From Streptomyces sp. NBC_00448 (lineage in GTDB: Bacteria; Actinomycetota; Actinomycetes; Streptomycetales; Streptomycetaceae), in the NCBI RefSeq assembly GCF_036014115.1, contig NZ_CP107913.1, forward strand, positions 9,194,501-9,258,500: a DNA stretch of 64,000 bases, read 5' to 3'. The notes beneath the pieces are model-generated. The model was given only the letters and a program-made list of their open reading frames with translations, ran no database searches and was not told the origin of the DNA. The translations under genes and the position numbers were made by a program. This document shows, piece after piece, positions 6,771 to 14,584 of the stretch (position 1 is the first letter of the stretch; each line of letters begins with the position of its first letter).

Positions 6771-8288
6771 TTAGAAGAAGCCCTGCGCCTTCGGCGAATA
6801 CGACACCAGAAGATTCTTCGTCTGCTGGTAGTGCTCCAGCATCATCTTGTGGTTCTCCCGGCCGATCCCGGAGTTCTTGTAGCCGCCGAACGCCGCGTGC
6901 GCCGGATACGCGTGGTAGCAGTTGGTCCACACCCGGCCGGCCTTGATCTCCCGGCCCATCCGGTAGGCGGTGTTGCCGTCGCGGGTCCACACCCCGGCGC
7001 CGAGGCCGTAGAGCGTGTCGTTCGCGAGCTTCAGCGCCTCGTCGACGGAGTCGAAGGTGGTCACCGACACCACCGGGCCGAAGATCTCCTCCTGGAAGAT
7101 CCGCATGTCGTTGGTGCCGCGGAAGATCGTCGGCTCGATGTAGTAGCCGCTCTCCAGCCCCTCGACGGTGCGCTTGGTGCCGCCGGTCAGTACCTCCGCG
7201 CCTTCCTGCCGGCCGATGTCGATGTAGGAGAGGATCTTCTCGTACTGGTCGTTGCTGGCCTGCGCGCCGAGCATGGTGGCCGGGTCGAGCGGGTCGCCGC
7301 CCTTGATCGCCCGGGTGCGCTCCAGGCAGCGGGCCATGAACTCGTCGTAGATCCCGGCGTGGATCAGCGCGCGCGACGGGCAGGTGCACACCTCGCCCTG
7401 GTTCAGCGCGAACATCACGAAGCCCTCGACCGCCTTGTCCAGGTAGTCGTCGTCGGCGGCCGTCACGTCCGGCAGGAAGATGTTGGGGCTCTTGCCGCCC
7501 AGTTCCAGGGTCACCGGGATGATGTTCTCGCTGGCGTACTGCATGATCAGCCGCCCGGTGGTGGTCTCGCCGGTGAACGCCACCTTCGCCACCCGCGGGC
7601 TGGACGCCAGCGGCTTGCCGGCCTCCACGCCGAAGCCGTTGACGACGTTGATCACGCCCGGCGGGAGCAGGTCCGCGATCAGCTCCATCACCAGCAGCAG
7701 GCTCGCAGGGGTCTGCTCGGCCGGCTTGATCACCACGCAGTTGCCCGCGGCCAGCGCCGGTGCCAGCTTCCAGGTCGCCATCAGGATGGGGAAGTTCCAC
7801 GGGATGATCTGCCCGACCACGCCCAGCGGCTCGTGGTAGTGGTACGCCACCGTGTCCGCGTCGATCTCGCCGATCGAGCCCTCCTGGGCCCGGATGGCGC
7901 CGGCGAAGTAGCGGAAGTGGTCCACCGCCAGCGGCAGGTCCGCGGCGAGCGTCTCCCGGACCGGCTTGCCGTTCTCCCAGGTCTCGGCGACCGCCAGCTT
8001 CTCCAGGTTCTCCTCGATACGGTCGGCGATCTTGTTGAGGATCACCGCGCGCTCGGTCGTGGACGTACGGCCCCACGGGCCGGCCGCCGCGTGCGCCGCG
8101 TCCAGCGCGGCCTCGATGTCCGGCGCGGTGGAGCGGGCGACCTGGCAGAAGGTCTCCCCCGTCACCGGTGACGGGTTGTCGAAGTACTGGCCCTCGACGG
8201 GCGCGACCCAGTCGCCCCCGATGAAGTTGTCATAACGTGCGGCGTAGTTGACGATGCTGCCTTCGGTGCCGGGTTGCGCGTAGACCAT
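6771..8288 (-). CDS. NAD-dependent aldehyde dehydrogenase (ExaC/ThcA type)
   Basis: A 505-residue soluble enzyme that oxidises aldehydes such as acetaldehyde to acids with NAD(P)+. Seen here: the Rossmann segment with NPSPVTGET and PWNFPILMATWKLAP, the base Glu in VTLELGGKSPN, and the nucleophile Cys301 in NQGEVCTCPSR. The VCTCPSR form and the length near 506 are typical of the ExaC/ThcA (AldB) branch. The ATG at 8288 has aggag upstream and is preferred to longer frames. In related genomes this gene commonly sits near a GAF-domain regulator, which here lies beyond the IS30 insertion. Confidence 0.92.
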   Translation of the reverse strand: MVYAQPGTEGSIVNYAARYDNFIGGDWVAPVEGQYFDNPSPVTGETFCQVARSTAPDIEAALDAAHAAAGPWGRTSTTERAVILNKIADRIEENLEKLAVAETWENGKPVRETLAADLPLAVDHFRYFAGAIRAQEGSIGEIDADTVAYHYHEPLGVVGQIIPWNFPILMATWKLAPALAAGNCVVIKPAEQTPASLLLVMELIADLLPPGVINVVNGFGVEAGKPLASSPRVAKVAFTGETTTGRLIMQYASENIIPVTLELGGKSPNIFLPDVTAADDDYLDKAVEGFVMFALNQGEVCTCPSRALIHAGIYDEFMARCLERTRAIKGGDPLDPATMLGAQASNDQYEKILSYIDIGRQEGAEVLTGGTKRTVEGLESGYYIEPTIFRGTNDMRIFQEEIFGPVVSVTTFDSVDEALKLANDTLYGLGAGVWTRDGNTAYRMGREIKAGRVWTNCYHAYPAHAAFGGYKNSGIGRENHKMMLEHYQQTKNLLVSYSPKAQGFF

Positions 8289-8498
8289 GGCGGGGCTCCT
8301 GAGAGTACGCAGAGGTACGACGTGACCACTGTGGCCGCCCGAGGTTGGCGAAAGGTTGGCACGGCCGGCCCCGCCGTACGGCCGCCCCCCGCTCCGTCGA
8401 CTCGGGAGAGGCCAGGGCCCGGCTTCCGTGGGCTCCCACCGCTTTCGTCCCCGCGTTCGAAGAAAAGGCGGCGTGGAGAGGCAGTGAAGGGATAGGCT

Positions 8499-9943
8499 GG
8501 ACTCAACCGGTCGTTGCAACACCGGTCTGTTGGAGCAACCGTACCTGCTCGTTGAACGCCTCGGCTGGTGTCCTCCAACCAAGTGTCTTGCGGGGTCTGG
8601 TGTTCAGCGCGTGAGCAACGGCTTCGATTTCTTCGGCGGACCAGCGCGAGAGGTCGGTGCCCTTCGGAAAGTACTGGCGCAGGAGCCCGTTGGTATTCTC
8701 GTTCGTGCCTCGCTGCCATGGGCTGCGCGGATCGGCGAAGAACACGGGGATACCGGTCTCGACCCTGAACTGCGTGTGTGCCGACATTTCCTTGCCGCGG
8801 TCCCATGTCAGCGACCGCGTCAGCTGCTCGGGAAGCGTCGACATCGTGTTGGCGAGTGCCTTCTTCATGGAGATCGCTCCGTAGCCGGCAAGTGCGGGGC
8901 CATTCTTCGTTCGAGGGATCGTGCCGTATCCCTCTTCGCGGGGCAGATGAACCAGCATGGTGAACCGGGTCGACCGCTCGACAACGGTGCCGATCGCGGA
9001 ACGCCCCAGCCCGATGATCAAATCCCCTTCCCAGTGGCCGGGGACAGCGCGGTCCTCGGCCTCGGCGGGCCTCTGGCTGATCAACGCCTCTGGCGTGACG
9101 TGCGCCCAGGTCTTCCGCCGTGAACGTGCCCGCGGCGCACGCAGAGCGCGACCGGTCCGAAGACACAAGATGAGCTCGCGTTTCAGCGCTCCGCGGCCCT
9201 GAATGTAGAGGGCCTGGTAGATCGCCTCGTGACTGATGCGCATGGATTCATCATCCGGGAAATCAAGCTTGATCCGGTTCGCGATCTGCTCTGGACTCCA
9301 TGCCTGAACCCACGCACGATCCTTGCGATGCGGCTTGTTCCGCCCCGTCCACGAATCCGTCACAGGTCCCGCGATCGGCATGCCGCCAGATGTGGTGACC
9401 TGGCCGGACAGCCTCTCCTGGACGTAGGCGTGCAGCTTCGGATTGGCGGCCAACTTCGCTGTCTTCGGACGCCGGGCCGCCATAGCTGCTTTCCACTGCG
9501 CCACCGACGCCCGGTAGTCGAGCTTCCCACTTCTTGTGGCGGCGTTGCGCCGCAACTCCCGGGAGATCGTGCCCGGATGACGATCGACGTCTCGAGCGAT
9601 CTCGCGCACTCCCTTGCCCTGGGCCCTGAGCAACGCGATCTCCTCCCGCTCGGAAAACGACAGGTACCTGCCCGAGGGCGGCTTCGAATCGAACGGTCGC
9701 ATGCCGCCACACTGGCGGTACCAGCGCGTCGCGACCGCCGGCGCCACGCCGATGACGGCGGCGGCCTCCTCAGACAGCAGGCCCTTGGCGATCTCCGTCC
9801 AGAACGCCGCCTCGACATGACGCTGATACCTCGGATGCCCCGGAGACCTCAGCTTTGGACGCAGAGCCCGGTCCGCTGCCTGCTGACGACGCACCATCCA
9901 ACACCTCCATGCGTACAAGGTGTTGCGACGACCAGTTGAATCC
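8499..9943 (-). mobile_element. IS30-family insertion sequence, apparently intact
   Basis: A 1445-bp element bounded by 25-bp inverted repeats with about 22 matches (left 8499-8523, right 9919-9943; both end gcaacacc towards the inside). One transposase gene fills it. The two outer flanks hold taggc in inverted orientation (8493-8497, 9944-9948), so the repeat may extend a little further. No clear short target duplication is seen. It sits 211 bases upstream of the aldehyde dehydrogenase start. Confidence 0.85.
8503..9897 (-). CDS. IS30-family transposase
   Basis: A 464-residue DDE transposase. An N-terminal helix-turn-helix region (LSFSEREEIALLRAQGKGV, then REIARDVDRHPGTISRELRR) is followed by an rve-type catalytic core: Asp in PGHWEGDLIIG, Asp in LTWDRGKEM and Glu in GTNENTNGLLRQYFPKG, the classic IS30 signature. 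No frameshift is visible. The ATG at 9897 follows tggagg; an in-frame TTG at 9918 would start at the inverted repeat and is less likely. The stop lies inside the left inverted repeat. Confidence 0.95.
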   Translation of the reverse strand: MVRRQQAADRALRPKLRSPGHPRYQRHVEAAFWTEIAKGLLSEEAAAVIGVAPAVATRWYRQCGGMRPFDSKPPSGRYLSFSEREEIALLRAQGKGVREIARDVDRHPGTISRELRRNAATRSGKLDYRASVAQWKAAMAARRPKTAKLAANPKLHAYVQERLSGQVTTSGGMPIAGPVTDSWTGRNKPHRKDRAWVQAWSPEQIANRIKLDFPDDESMRISHEAIYQALYIQGRGALKRELILCLRTGRALRAPRARSRRKTWAHVTPEALISQRPAEAEDRAVPGHWEGDLIIGLGRSAIGTVVERSTRFTMLVHLPREEGYGTIPRTKNGPALAGYGAISMKKALANTMSTLPEQLTRSLTWDRGKEMSAHTQFRVETGIPVFFADPRSPWQRGTNENTNGLLRQYFPKGTDLSRWSAEEIEAVAHALNTRPRKTLGWRTPAEAFNEQVRLLQQTGVATTG

Positions 9944-9958
9944 GCCTAGTGTGCGCCG

Positions 9959-10207
9959 GTGTCTTTGAGATGGCGCAAGTCGCTTTCCATAGGCGGGCGT
10001 TCGCTCGTCTTCGACGTGTTGTTCCTGGCCTACTCGCGGTGGCGCTGGCACGAGTCGTGGTCCAGGCTCGGCATCTGGGTCGCGATCCTGATGGTGCTGA
10101 CCGCCGCGACGACCGCGTACACGTGGTGGTGGTTCAGCGACCCGCGCCGCGAGGACCGGGTCCGGCGGCTGCGTCGGGAGCGGGACGAACGGGCCCGGCT
10201 CAAGTAG
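9959..10207 (+). CDS. Small predicted membrane protein
   Basis: An 82-residue frame with one clear hydrophobic helix (LGIWVAILMVLTAATTAYTW) followed by a strongly charged tail (DPRREDRVRRLRRERDERAR). No family is recognised. The GTG start lies only 15 bases from the right end of the IS30 element, so the original promoter or even N-terminus may have been displaced by the insertion. It converges on the GAF-domain regulator gene. Third-position composition supports coding, but an alternative start cannot be excluded. Confidence 0.5.
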   Translation: MSLRWRKSLSIGGRSLVFDVLFLAYSRWRWHESWSRLGIWVAILMVLTAATTAYTWWWFSDPRREDRVRRLRRERDERARLK

Positions 10208-10297
10208 GACCGGCCGTTCACACGGCGCGGCGCTCGTCGGCGGGCGGCCTGCGTGGACCGGGGCGGTGTCGCCCACCCGCGGGCGGCCGGTACTCCG

Positions 10298-11530
10298 TCA
10301 GTGGCGGGACGCGCCGATCCGGCTCACCGCGATACCGCGGCGCACGTCGCCCGGTCCGAGCAGCCGCAGCGCGTGCTCGTGCACCTCCGTGTCGTACGGT
10401 GCCCGCTCGCCGTAGCGCAGCGCGTACTCCGGGCGGGCCGCGGCCAGCACCGCCTCGCGTACCACCACCTCCAGGTGCTCGCGCCAGGCCACCACGCCCG
10501 GCGCCTCCGACAGCGGCAGCAGCGGGCCGCGGTAGCGCTCCACCGCGGTCCCGGTGTCACCGCGGTCCAGCGCCGCCAGCACCTCGACGGCGTCGCACAC
10601 CACCGGCGCGGTCAGCGCGTACGTCCGCGTGGCGACCGCGCCGTCCAGGGCGCGTCGCAGATGCGAGACCTCGGCCTTGAAGGTGGACGCGGTCACCGGC
10701 CGGTCGCCGTACAGCGACGCGCGCAGCCGCTCCGGGGTGAAGCCTCCCGGCTCCAGCGCCAGCAGCGCCAGGATCTCCACCTGCCGTGGCGGCAGGTGCA
10801 GCCGCGCGCCCGCCCGGGACACCCGCGCCGGGCCCAGGCAGCGCAGCTCCACGCCCGGCGGCGCCTGCCCGGCCTCCGCCCTGTCCCGCAGCCGCGCCTC
10901 GATCGCGGTGGCCAGGGTGCGTACGGTCGGCAGCGCCAGCGGGTGCGAACGGTCCCAGGTGGTGGACAGGTCGAGCACGCCGAGCACCCGGCCGTCCGGG
11001 CCGTGGATCGGCGCGCAGTAGCAGACCCAGCCGTGCAGGGCCGCGACCAGGTGCTCGGCGGAGAACACGGTGCTGGGGTGGCCGTTGCGCAGCGCCAGCG
11101 ACAGCGCGTTCGTGCCCATCGCGCCTTCGTCCCACCGGCCGCCGGGCGCGAAGTTGACCCGTTCCGCGCGGCGCCGCATCACCCGGCCGCCGCAGGTCCA
11201 CAGGATGGTGCCCGCCTCGTCGGTGACCGCGGCGACGAAACCGGCGTCCTCGGCGATGCTCACCAGCTCGTCGGTCAGGTCCGTGACCGGCCGGTACAGC
11301 GGGGAGCGCGGCCACCCGGCGGTGCCCCCGCCCGCGGCGGGCGGCGCGCTCTCCAGGCCCGGGTCCACGGTCGGCAGCGAGCGCGCCCACGACTCCGTGA
11401 CCTCCGCCCGCACCGGCGGCCCGCCCGCCGAGCCGCGCCCGGCGGACCGCAACTGCGGCACCACCCGGGCCCATTCGTGCTCCAGCAGCGTCCGGCGCCG
11501 CTTGAGCGCACCCATCTCCGCCATCGTCAT
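10298..11530 (-). CDS. GAF-domain transcriptional regulator
   Basis: About 410 residues. An N-terminal helix (WARVVPQLRSA, then VTESWARSL) leads into a GAF sensor domain around residues 75-220 (EDAGFVAAVTDEAGTILWTC, then MGTNALSLALRNGHPSTVFS) of the type found in acetoin/aldehyde regulators. The C-terminal part (LHLPPRQVEILALLALEPGG, then FKAEVSHLRRAL) resembles a winged-helix output domain of the SARP/BTAD kind. Such proteins commonly lie beside ExaC-type dehydrogenase genes and are thought to control them. Here IS30 and a small gene now separate the two. The start is the first of two nearby ATGs (11530 or 11524). Confidence 0.75.
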   Translation of the reverse strand: MTMAEMGALKRRRTLLEHEWARVVPQLRSAGRGSAGGPPVRAEVTESWARSLPTVDPGLESAPPAAGGGTAGWPRSPLYRPVTDLTDELVSIAEDAGFVAAVTDEAGTILWTCGGRVMRRRAERVNFAPGGRWDEGAMGTNALSLALRNGHPSTVFSAEHLVAALHGWVCYCAPIHGPDGRVLGVLDLSTTWDRSHPLALPTVRTLATAIEARLRDRAEAGQAPPGVELRCLGPARVSRAGARLHLPPRQVEILALLALEPGGFTPERLRASLYGDRPVTASTFKAEVSHLRRALDGAVATRTYALTAPVVCDAVEVLAALDRGDTGTAVERYRGPLLPLSEAPGVVAWREHLEVVVREAVLAAARPEYALRYGERAPYDTEVHEHALRLLGPGDVRRGIAVSRIGASRH

Positions 11531-11844
11531 CCCGACTTCGTCGTCGTTCGACCGTCGTCCTGCCGGGCCGGGTCGGGCCCGCCTCTCATTCAAGGGGTGC
11601 GCCGCCGCTCCGTCGAGCCCCGCGGACGAAAACCGACGGTTCGAGGGCTTCGCGGGATTCTCGCGGGCTTCCCGGGGGGCCTCTCGGGCTTCTCCGGTCA
11701 GGACCGGGACCACCGGTCTGGCCGCGCGCAAGGAGTGGCCGACGCCACTCCGGGAACGGGAATGGATCAAGGGACCCGGCCGCTCAACCAAGCGGAGGGC
11801 CCGCCGAACCGCGAGACCCCGTACGGACAAGGAAGTTGGACCCC
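11531..11844. other. Intergenic spacer between divergent genes
   Basis: This 314-bp stretch should hold the promoters of the GAF regulator (minus) and the stress protein (plus). I see no strong palindrome, no open frame with convincing coding bias and no recognised element, apart from the ribosome binding site ggaag at 11831-11835. Confidence 0.5.
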
Positions 11845-12282
11845 ATGTACAAGAACATCCTCGCCGCTGTCGACGGCTCGTCCCACGGCACCGCCGTGGT
11901 CGAGGCCGTGGCATCCCTCGCCAAGCTCACCGGTGCGGCGGTCCAGGTGATACACGTCCGTCCCTCGCAGGTCATCGGCGGCGCGATCGCCAGCACCGTG
12001 GTGCCGGTCGAGGAGCAGGAGGAGAGCCGCCGCGTCGTGGACGAGGCGGTCGCGCGGCTGCGCGGCGACGGGATCACCGCGGACGGCGAGGTCGACGAGG
12101 GCCTGCGCGAGGAGCTGGCCGCGATCCTCACCGAGCGCGCCGAGGAGCTCGGCAGCGACCTCATCGCGGTAGGCCCCGGCCACTACAGCGGCATCTCCGC
12201 CCTGCTCCACCCGAGCGTGAGCCGTGGCGTCGCGAAGACCGCGCACGTATCCGTCCTGCTGGTCCGCAGCGACGAGGCGTAA
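11845..12282 (+). CDS. Universal stress protein (UspA family)
   Basis: A 145-residue Usp-fold protein: the first strand carries ILAAVDGS, and the nucleotide-binding motif appears as GPGHYSGISALLHPSVSR, close to the G-x2-G-x9-G(S/T) pattern of ATP-binding members. Family members act in the cytoplasm during stress and dormancy. The ATG at 11845 has ggaag 9 bases upstream; an in-frame TTG at 11836 is an unlikely start. It is a single gene closed by the palindrome at 12310-12337. Confidence 0.88.
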   Translation: MYKNILAAVDGSSHGTAVVEAVASLAKLTGAAVQVIHVRPSQVIGGAIASTVVPVEEQEESRRVVDEAVARLRGDGITADGEVDEGLREELAAILTERAEELGSDLIAVGPGHYSGISALLHPSVSRGVAKTAHVSVLLVRSDEA

Positions 12283-12309
12283 CCCTCCGCCGGCGCCCGC
12301 CCGTACTAC

Positions 12310-12337
12310 GGCCCCTCCCGGACGTCCGGGAGGGGCC
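12310..12337. terminator. Perfect 28-base palindrome, likely terminator
   Basis: ggcccctcccggacg and its exact complement form a 28-base perfect palindrome 28 bases after the stress-protein stop. It contains no T-run. It is read as a factor-independent terminator of the high-GC type. Confidence 0.75.
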
Positions 12338-12384
12338 GCGCCGTCCCTGCCGCGGTCCCCGGAACCGGCCGCTACCGTGGCCGT

Positions 12385-12849
12385 ATGACCCCCGACTTCG
12401 TGCCGCCCGCAGACCTCGCGACGATGCCGAAGGCCGAGTTCGGCTTTCCCGGGCCGCTGCGCGACCAGCTCGTCGCGGCGATCCTCGACGGCTCCAAGAC
12501 CTCGACGACCGGGCTGGTCGTCGACTACGCGCACGAGGGGGAGGCGCTGCCGGAGGTCGGGGACCGTGCGGTGGTCGTCGACTCGGACGACCGGCCGGTC
12601 GCGGTCATCGAGGTGACCGGCGTACGGGTCGTCCCGCTCGGGCGGACCGACCTCGCGCACGCCATGGACGAGGGGGAGGGGTACACCAGCGTCGCCCAAT
12701 GGCGGGCCGGCCACGAACGGTTCTGGCACAGCGCGGAGATGCGGGCGGCCCTGGACGACCCCGGCTTCACGGTGGACGACGCGACGCCGGCGGTGCTGGA
12801 GCGCTTCCGCGTGGTGGGCGAGCTGCGGGCCGAGCCGAACGCGTCCTGA
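12385..12849 (+). CDS. ASCH-domain protein
   Basis: A 154-residue soluble protein with an ASCH fold (PUA-like, RNA- or nucleotide-binding). Seen here: the loop LDGSKTSTTGLVVDY, the strand pair GDRAVVVDSDDRPVAVIEVT and the C-terminal signature WRAGHERFW. Related YqfB-type proteins hydrolyse N4-acetylcytidine; whether this one does is not known. It follows a terminator, so it probably has its own promoter. The next gene is convergent. Confidence 0.85.
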   Translation: MTPDFVPPADLATMPKAEFGFPGPLRDQLVAAILDGSKTSTTGLVVDYAHEGEALPEVGDRAVVVDSDDRPVAVIEVTGVRVVPLGRTDLAHAMDEGEGYTSVAQWRAGHERFWHSAEMRAALDDPGFTVDDATPAVLERFRVVGELRAEPNAS

Positions 12850-12910
12850 GCCGGGGCGGTCGGGTGATCGGTCGGTTGGTCGGGCAGTCGGTTGGTCGGG
12901 CGGGTGCGCG

Positions 12911-14071
12911 TTACTTGGACGGGGCGAAGAGGCGTTGGGCGGCGACCGCCGCGCCGCCGCGGGCCCACTCCTCGAAGGGGAGCGGGCGGACCAGGAGGTC
13001 GCAGTCGGCGGCGGCGCCGAACGCGTGGGCGGCGAAGGTCTGCCGGATCTGCTCCTCGTACAGGTCGTAGGAGGAGACGCCCTCGCCCGAGATGATGATC
13101 CGCTCGGGGCCGACGAGGTTGGCGACCGAGGCGAGGGCGAGCCCCATCGCGTGCCCGGCCCGGGCGAAGACCGCGCGTACCTCGCGGTGGCCGCCGTGGG
13201 CGAGCCGCACCGCGCCGGCCAGGCCGAGGTCCGGGTCGCCGGCCGCCTCCCGGGCCTGCTCGGTGATCGCGTGGCTGGAGGCGACCGCCTCCACGCAGCC
13301 GGTGTTGCCGCAGGTGCACACCCGGTCGGTGCCACCGACCGGAAGGTGGCCGACCTCGCCCGACACCCCGTGCGCCCCGGACACCACCCGCCCGCCGATC
13401 GACAGGCCGCAGCCGATACCCGCGCCGACGGTGACCAGCGCGAACGAGGAGAGCCCGACACCCGCGCCGAACCACTGCTCGGCGACGGTGAGGGCGCGGA
13501 CGTCGTTCTCGATCACGGTCGGCGTGCCCGTCGCGGTCTCCACCAGCTGGGCGAGCGGCACCCGGCGCCAGTCGAGGAAGGGGGAGTACTGCACGGTGCC
13601 GGTCCGGCCGTCGACGTCCCCGGCGATGGTGACGCCGATGCTGTGCACGTCACCGTCCCGCGCGGCGCCCGCGTCGGTGCGCAGCCGGGCGACGAGGCGG
13701 GCGATCGCGAGGACCACGGTGCCCACGTCGCGGGAGCGCAGCGCGGCGCGGCCGCTGGCCAGCGGCCGCGCGGTCAGGTCGGCGAGCACGCCGATCAACT
13801 CGTCCCCGGTGACCTTCACCCCGACGAAGCGGGCCCGGCCCGCGCGGACCGCGATCGGCACGGCGGGGCGGCCGGAACCACGCTCAGCGGCTGCCGCCGG
13901 GCTGCCGAGTTCCGTGATCCAGCCGTCGGCCAGCAGGGGGGTGGCGACCTTCGTGACCGCGCCCGGCGACAGGCCGGTCCTGCGGCCGACTTCGGCGCGG
14001 GTCAGCGGGCCGTGGATCAGGAGGGTCTGGAAGACCAGGGACGCCGCGGGCGGCTGGTCGGCGAGCGTCAT
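12911..14071 (-). CDS. ROK-family transcriptional regulator
   Basis: A 386-residue sugar-responsive repressor type. An N-terminal winged helix (LLIHGPLTRAEVGRRTGLS, then PGAVTKVATPLLADGWI) is followed by the ROK kinase-like fold with VTVGAGIGCGLSIGG, GEVGHLPVGG and the zinc motif CTCGNTGCVEA. It is transcribed divergently from a GH27 alpha-galactosidase gene, which makes alpha-galactosides or galactose the obvious candidate effector. ATG 14071 is chosen; ATG 14086, five codons upstream, is also possible. A small palindrome (14086-14098) abuts the start, consistent with autoregulation. Confidence 0.9.
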   Translation of the reverse strand: MTLADQPPAASLVFQTLLIHGPLTRAEVGRRTGLSPGAVTKVATPLLADGWITELGSPAAAAERGSGRPAVPIAVRAGRARFVGVKVTGDELIGVLADLTARPLASGRAALRSRDVGTVVLAIARLVARLRTDAGAARDGDVHSIGVTIAGDVDGRTGTVQYSPFLDWRRVPLAQLVETATGTPTVIENDVRALTVAEQWFGAGVGLSSFALVTVGAGIGCGLSIGGRVVSGAHGVSGEVGHLPVGGTDRVCTCGNTGCVEAVASSHAITEQAREAAGDPDLGLAGAVRLAHGGHREVRAVFARAGHAMGLALASVANLVGPERIIISGEGVSSYDLYEEQIRQTFAAHAFGAAADCDLLVRPLPFEEWARGGAAVAAQRLFAPSK

Positions 14072-14085
14072 ACCGAGACGATACA

Positions 14086-14098
14086 TTTCCGAAGGAAA
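14086..14098. promoter_or_regulatory. Candidate ROK operator at the regulator promoter
   Basis: tttccgaaggaaa is an inverted repeat (tttcc-gaa-ggaaa) just upstream of the ROK gene. The word CGAAGGAAAC seen here (14090-14099) recurs as GGAAGGAAAC at 14449-14458, inside the promoter of the divergent GH27 gene. Inference only. Confidence 0.5.
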
Positions 14099-14330
14099 CG
14101 AAGGAAGGTCCCTGCGGGGCTTGAGCGGGTCCGGGGTTCCCCCGGTGGGCCTGCGGAGGCGGTGGGTCCCCGCGTCCCTTCGGCTACGCGCTGTTGTGGT
14201 TGGGGCGGATTCCCGACTCTCCGGCCGGTGGCCTGTTGCGCGCTCCGTCCTCCCCCAGAACTCGGCCTGGGAGCTACCCCCACGCGCCCCTGAGTACGTG
14301 CGGCTCCTTCCGTGGAAGAGGGGCAACCCT

Positions 14331-14353
14331 CAAGGGGCGCGGGGAACTGCGCG
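14331..14353 (+). repeat. Dispersed Streptomyces intergenic repeat
   Basis: aaggggcgcggggaactgcg is a near-exact copy of a short sequence that recurs in many intergenic regions of Streptomyces chromosomes. Its function is not established. Only this one copy was noticed in the window. Confidence 0.6.
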
Positions 14354-14440
14354 CGCAACCCATCGCCGGCGGATGGTCCCTGAACCGGCAGGGGGGGCAG
14401 CCCGGGGGGAGGGCGCCCCGCAGGCGGGGTGCCGAATATG

Positions 14441-14469
14441 TTGACGGCGGAAGGAAACCATCGCTAGAT
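14441..14469 (+). promoter_or_regulatory. Promoter of the GH27 gene with embedded operator word
   Basis: TTGACG (14441-14446) and CTAGAT (14464-14469) are separated by 17 bases, a good housekeeping-sigma promoter for this genus. The spacer holds cggaaggaaac (14448-14458), shared with the ROK promoter, so a bound repressor would block RNA polymerase. The rest of 14072-14440 has no gene. Confidence 0.6.
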
Positions 14470-14584
14470 TCGCCGCACTCCGCGCCCCGGGCGGTGGGAC
14501 CTGCTCCGGGCGCGGGCCAACCCTTCTCCGCTTTGAGGCGGCCGACCGCGCCCGCGCGCGGCGAGGCCGGGATGGAGTACACCG

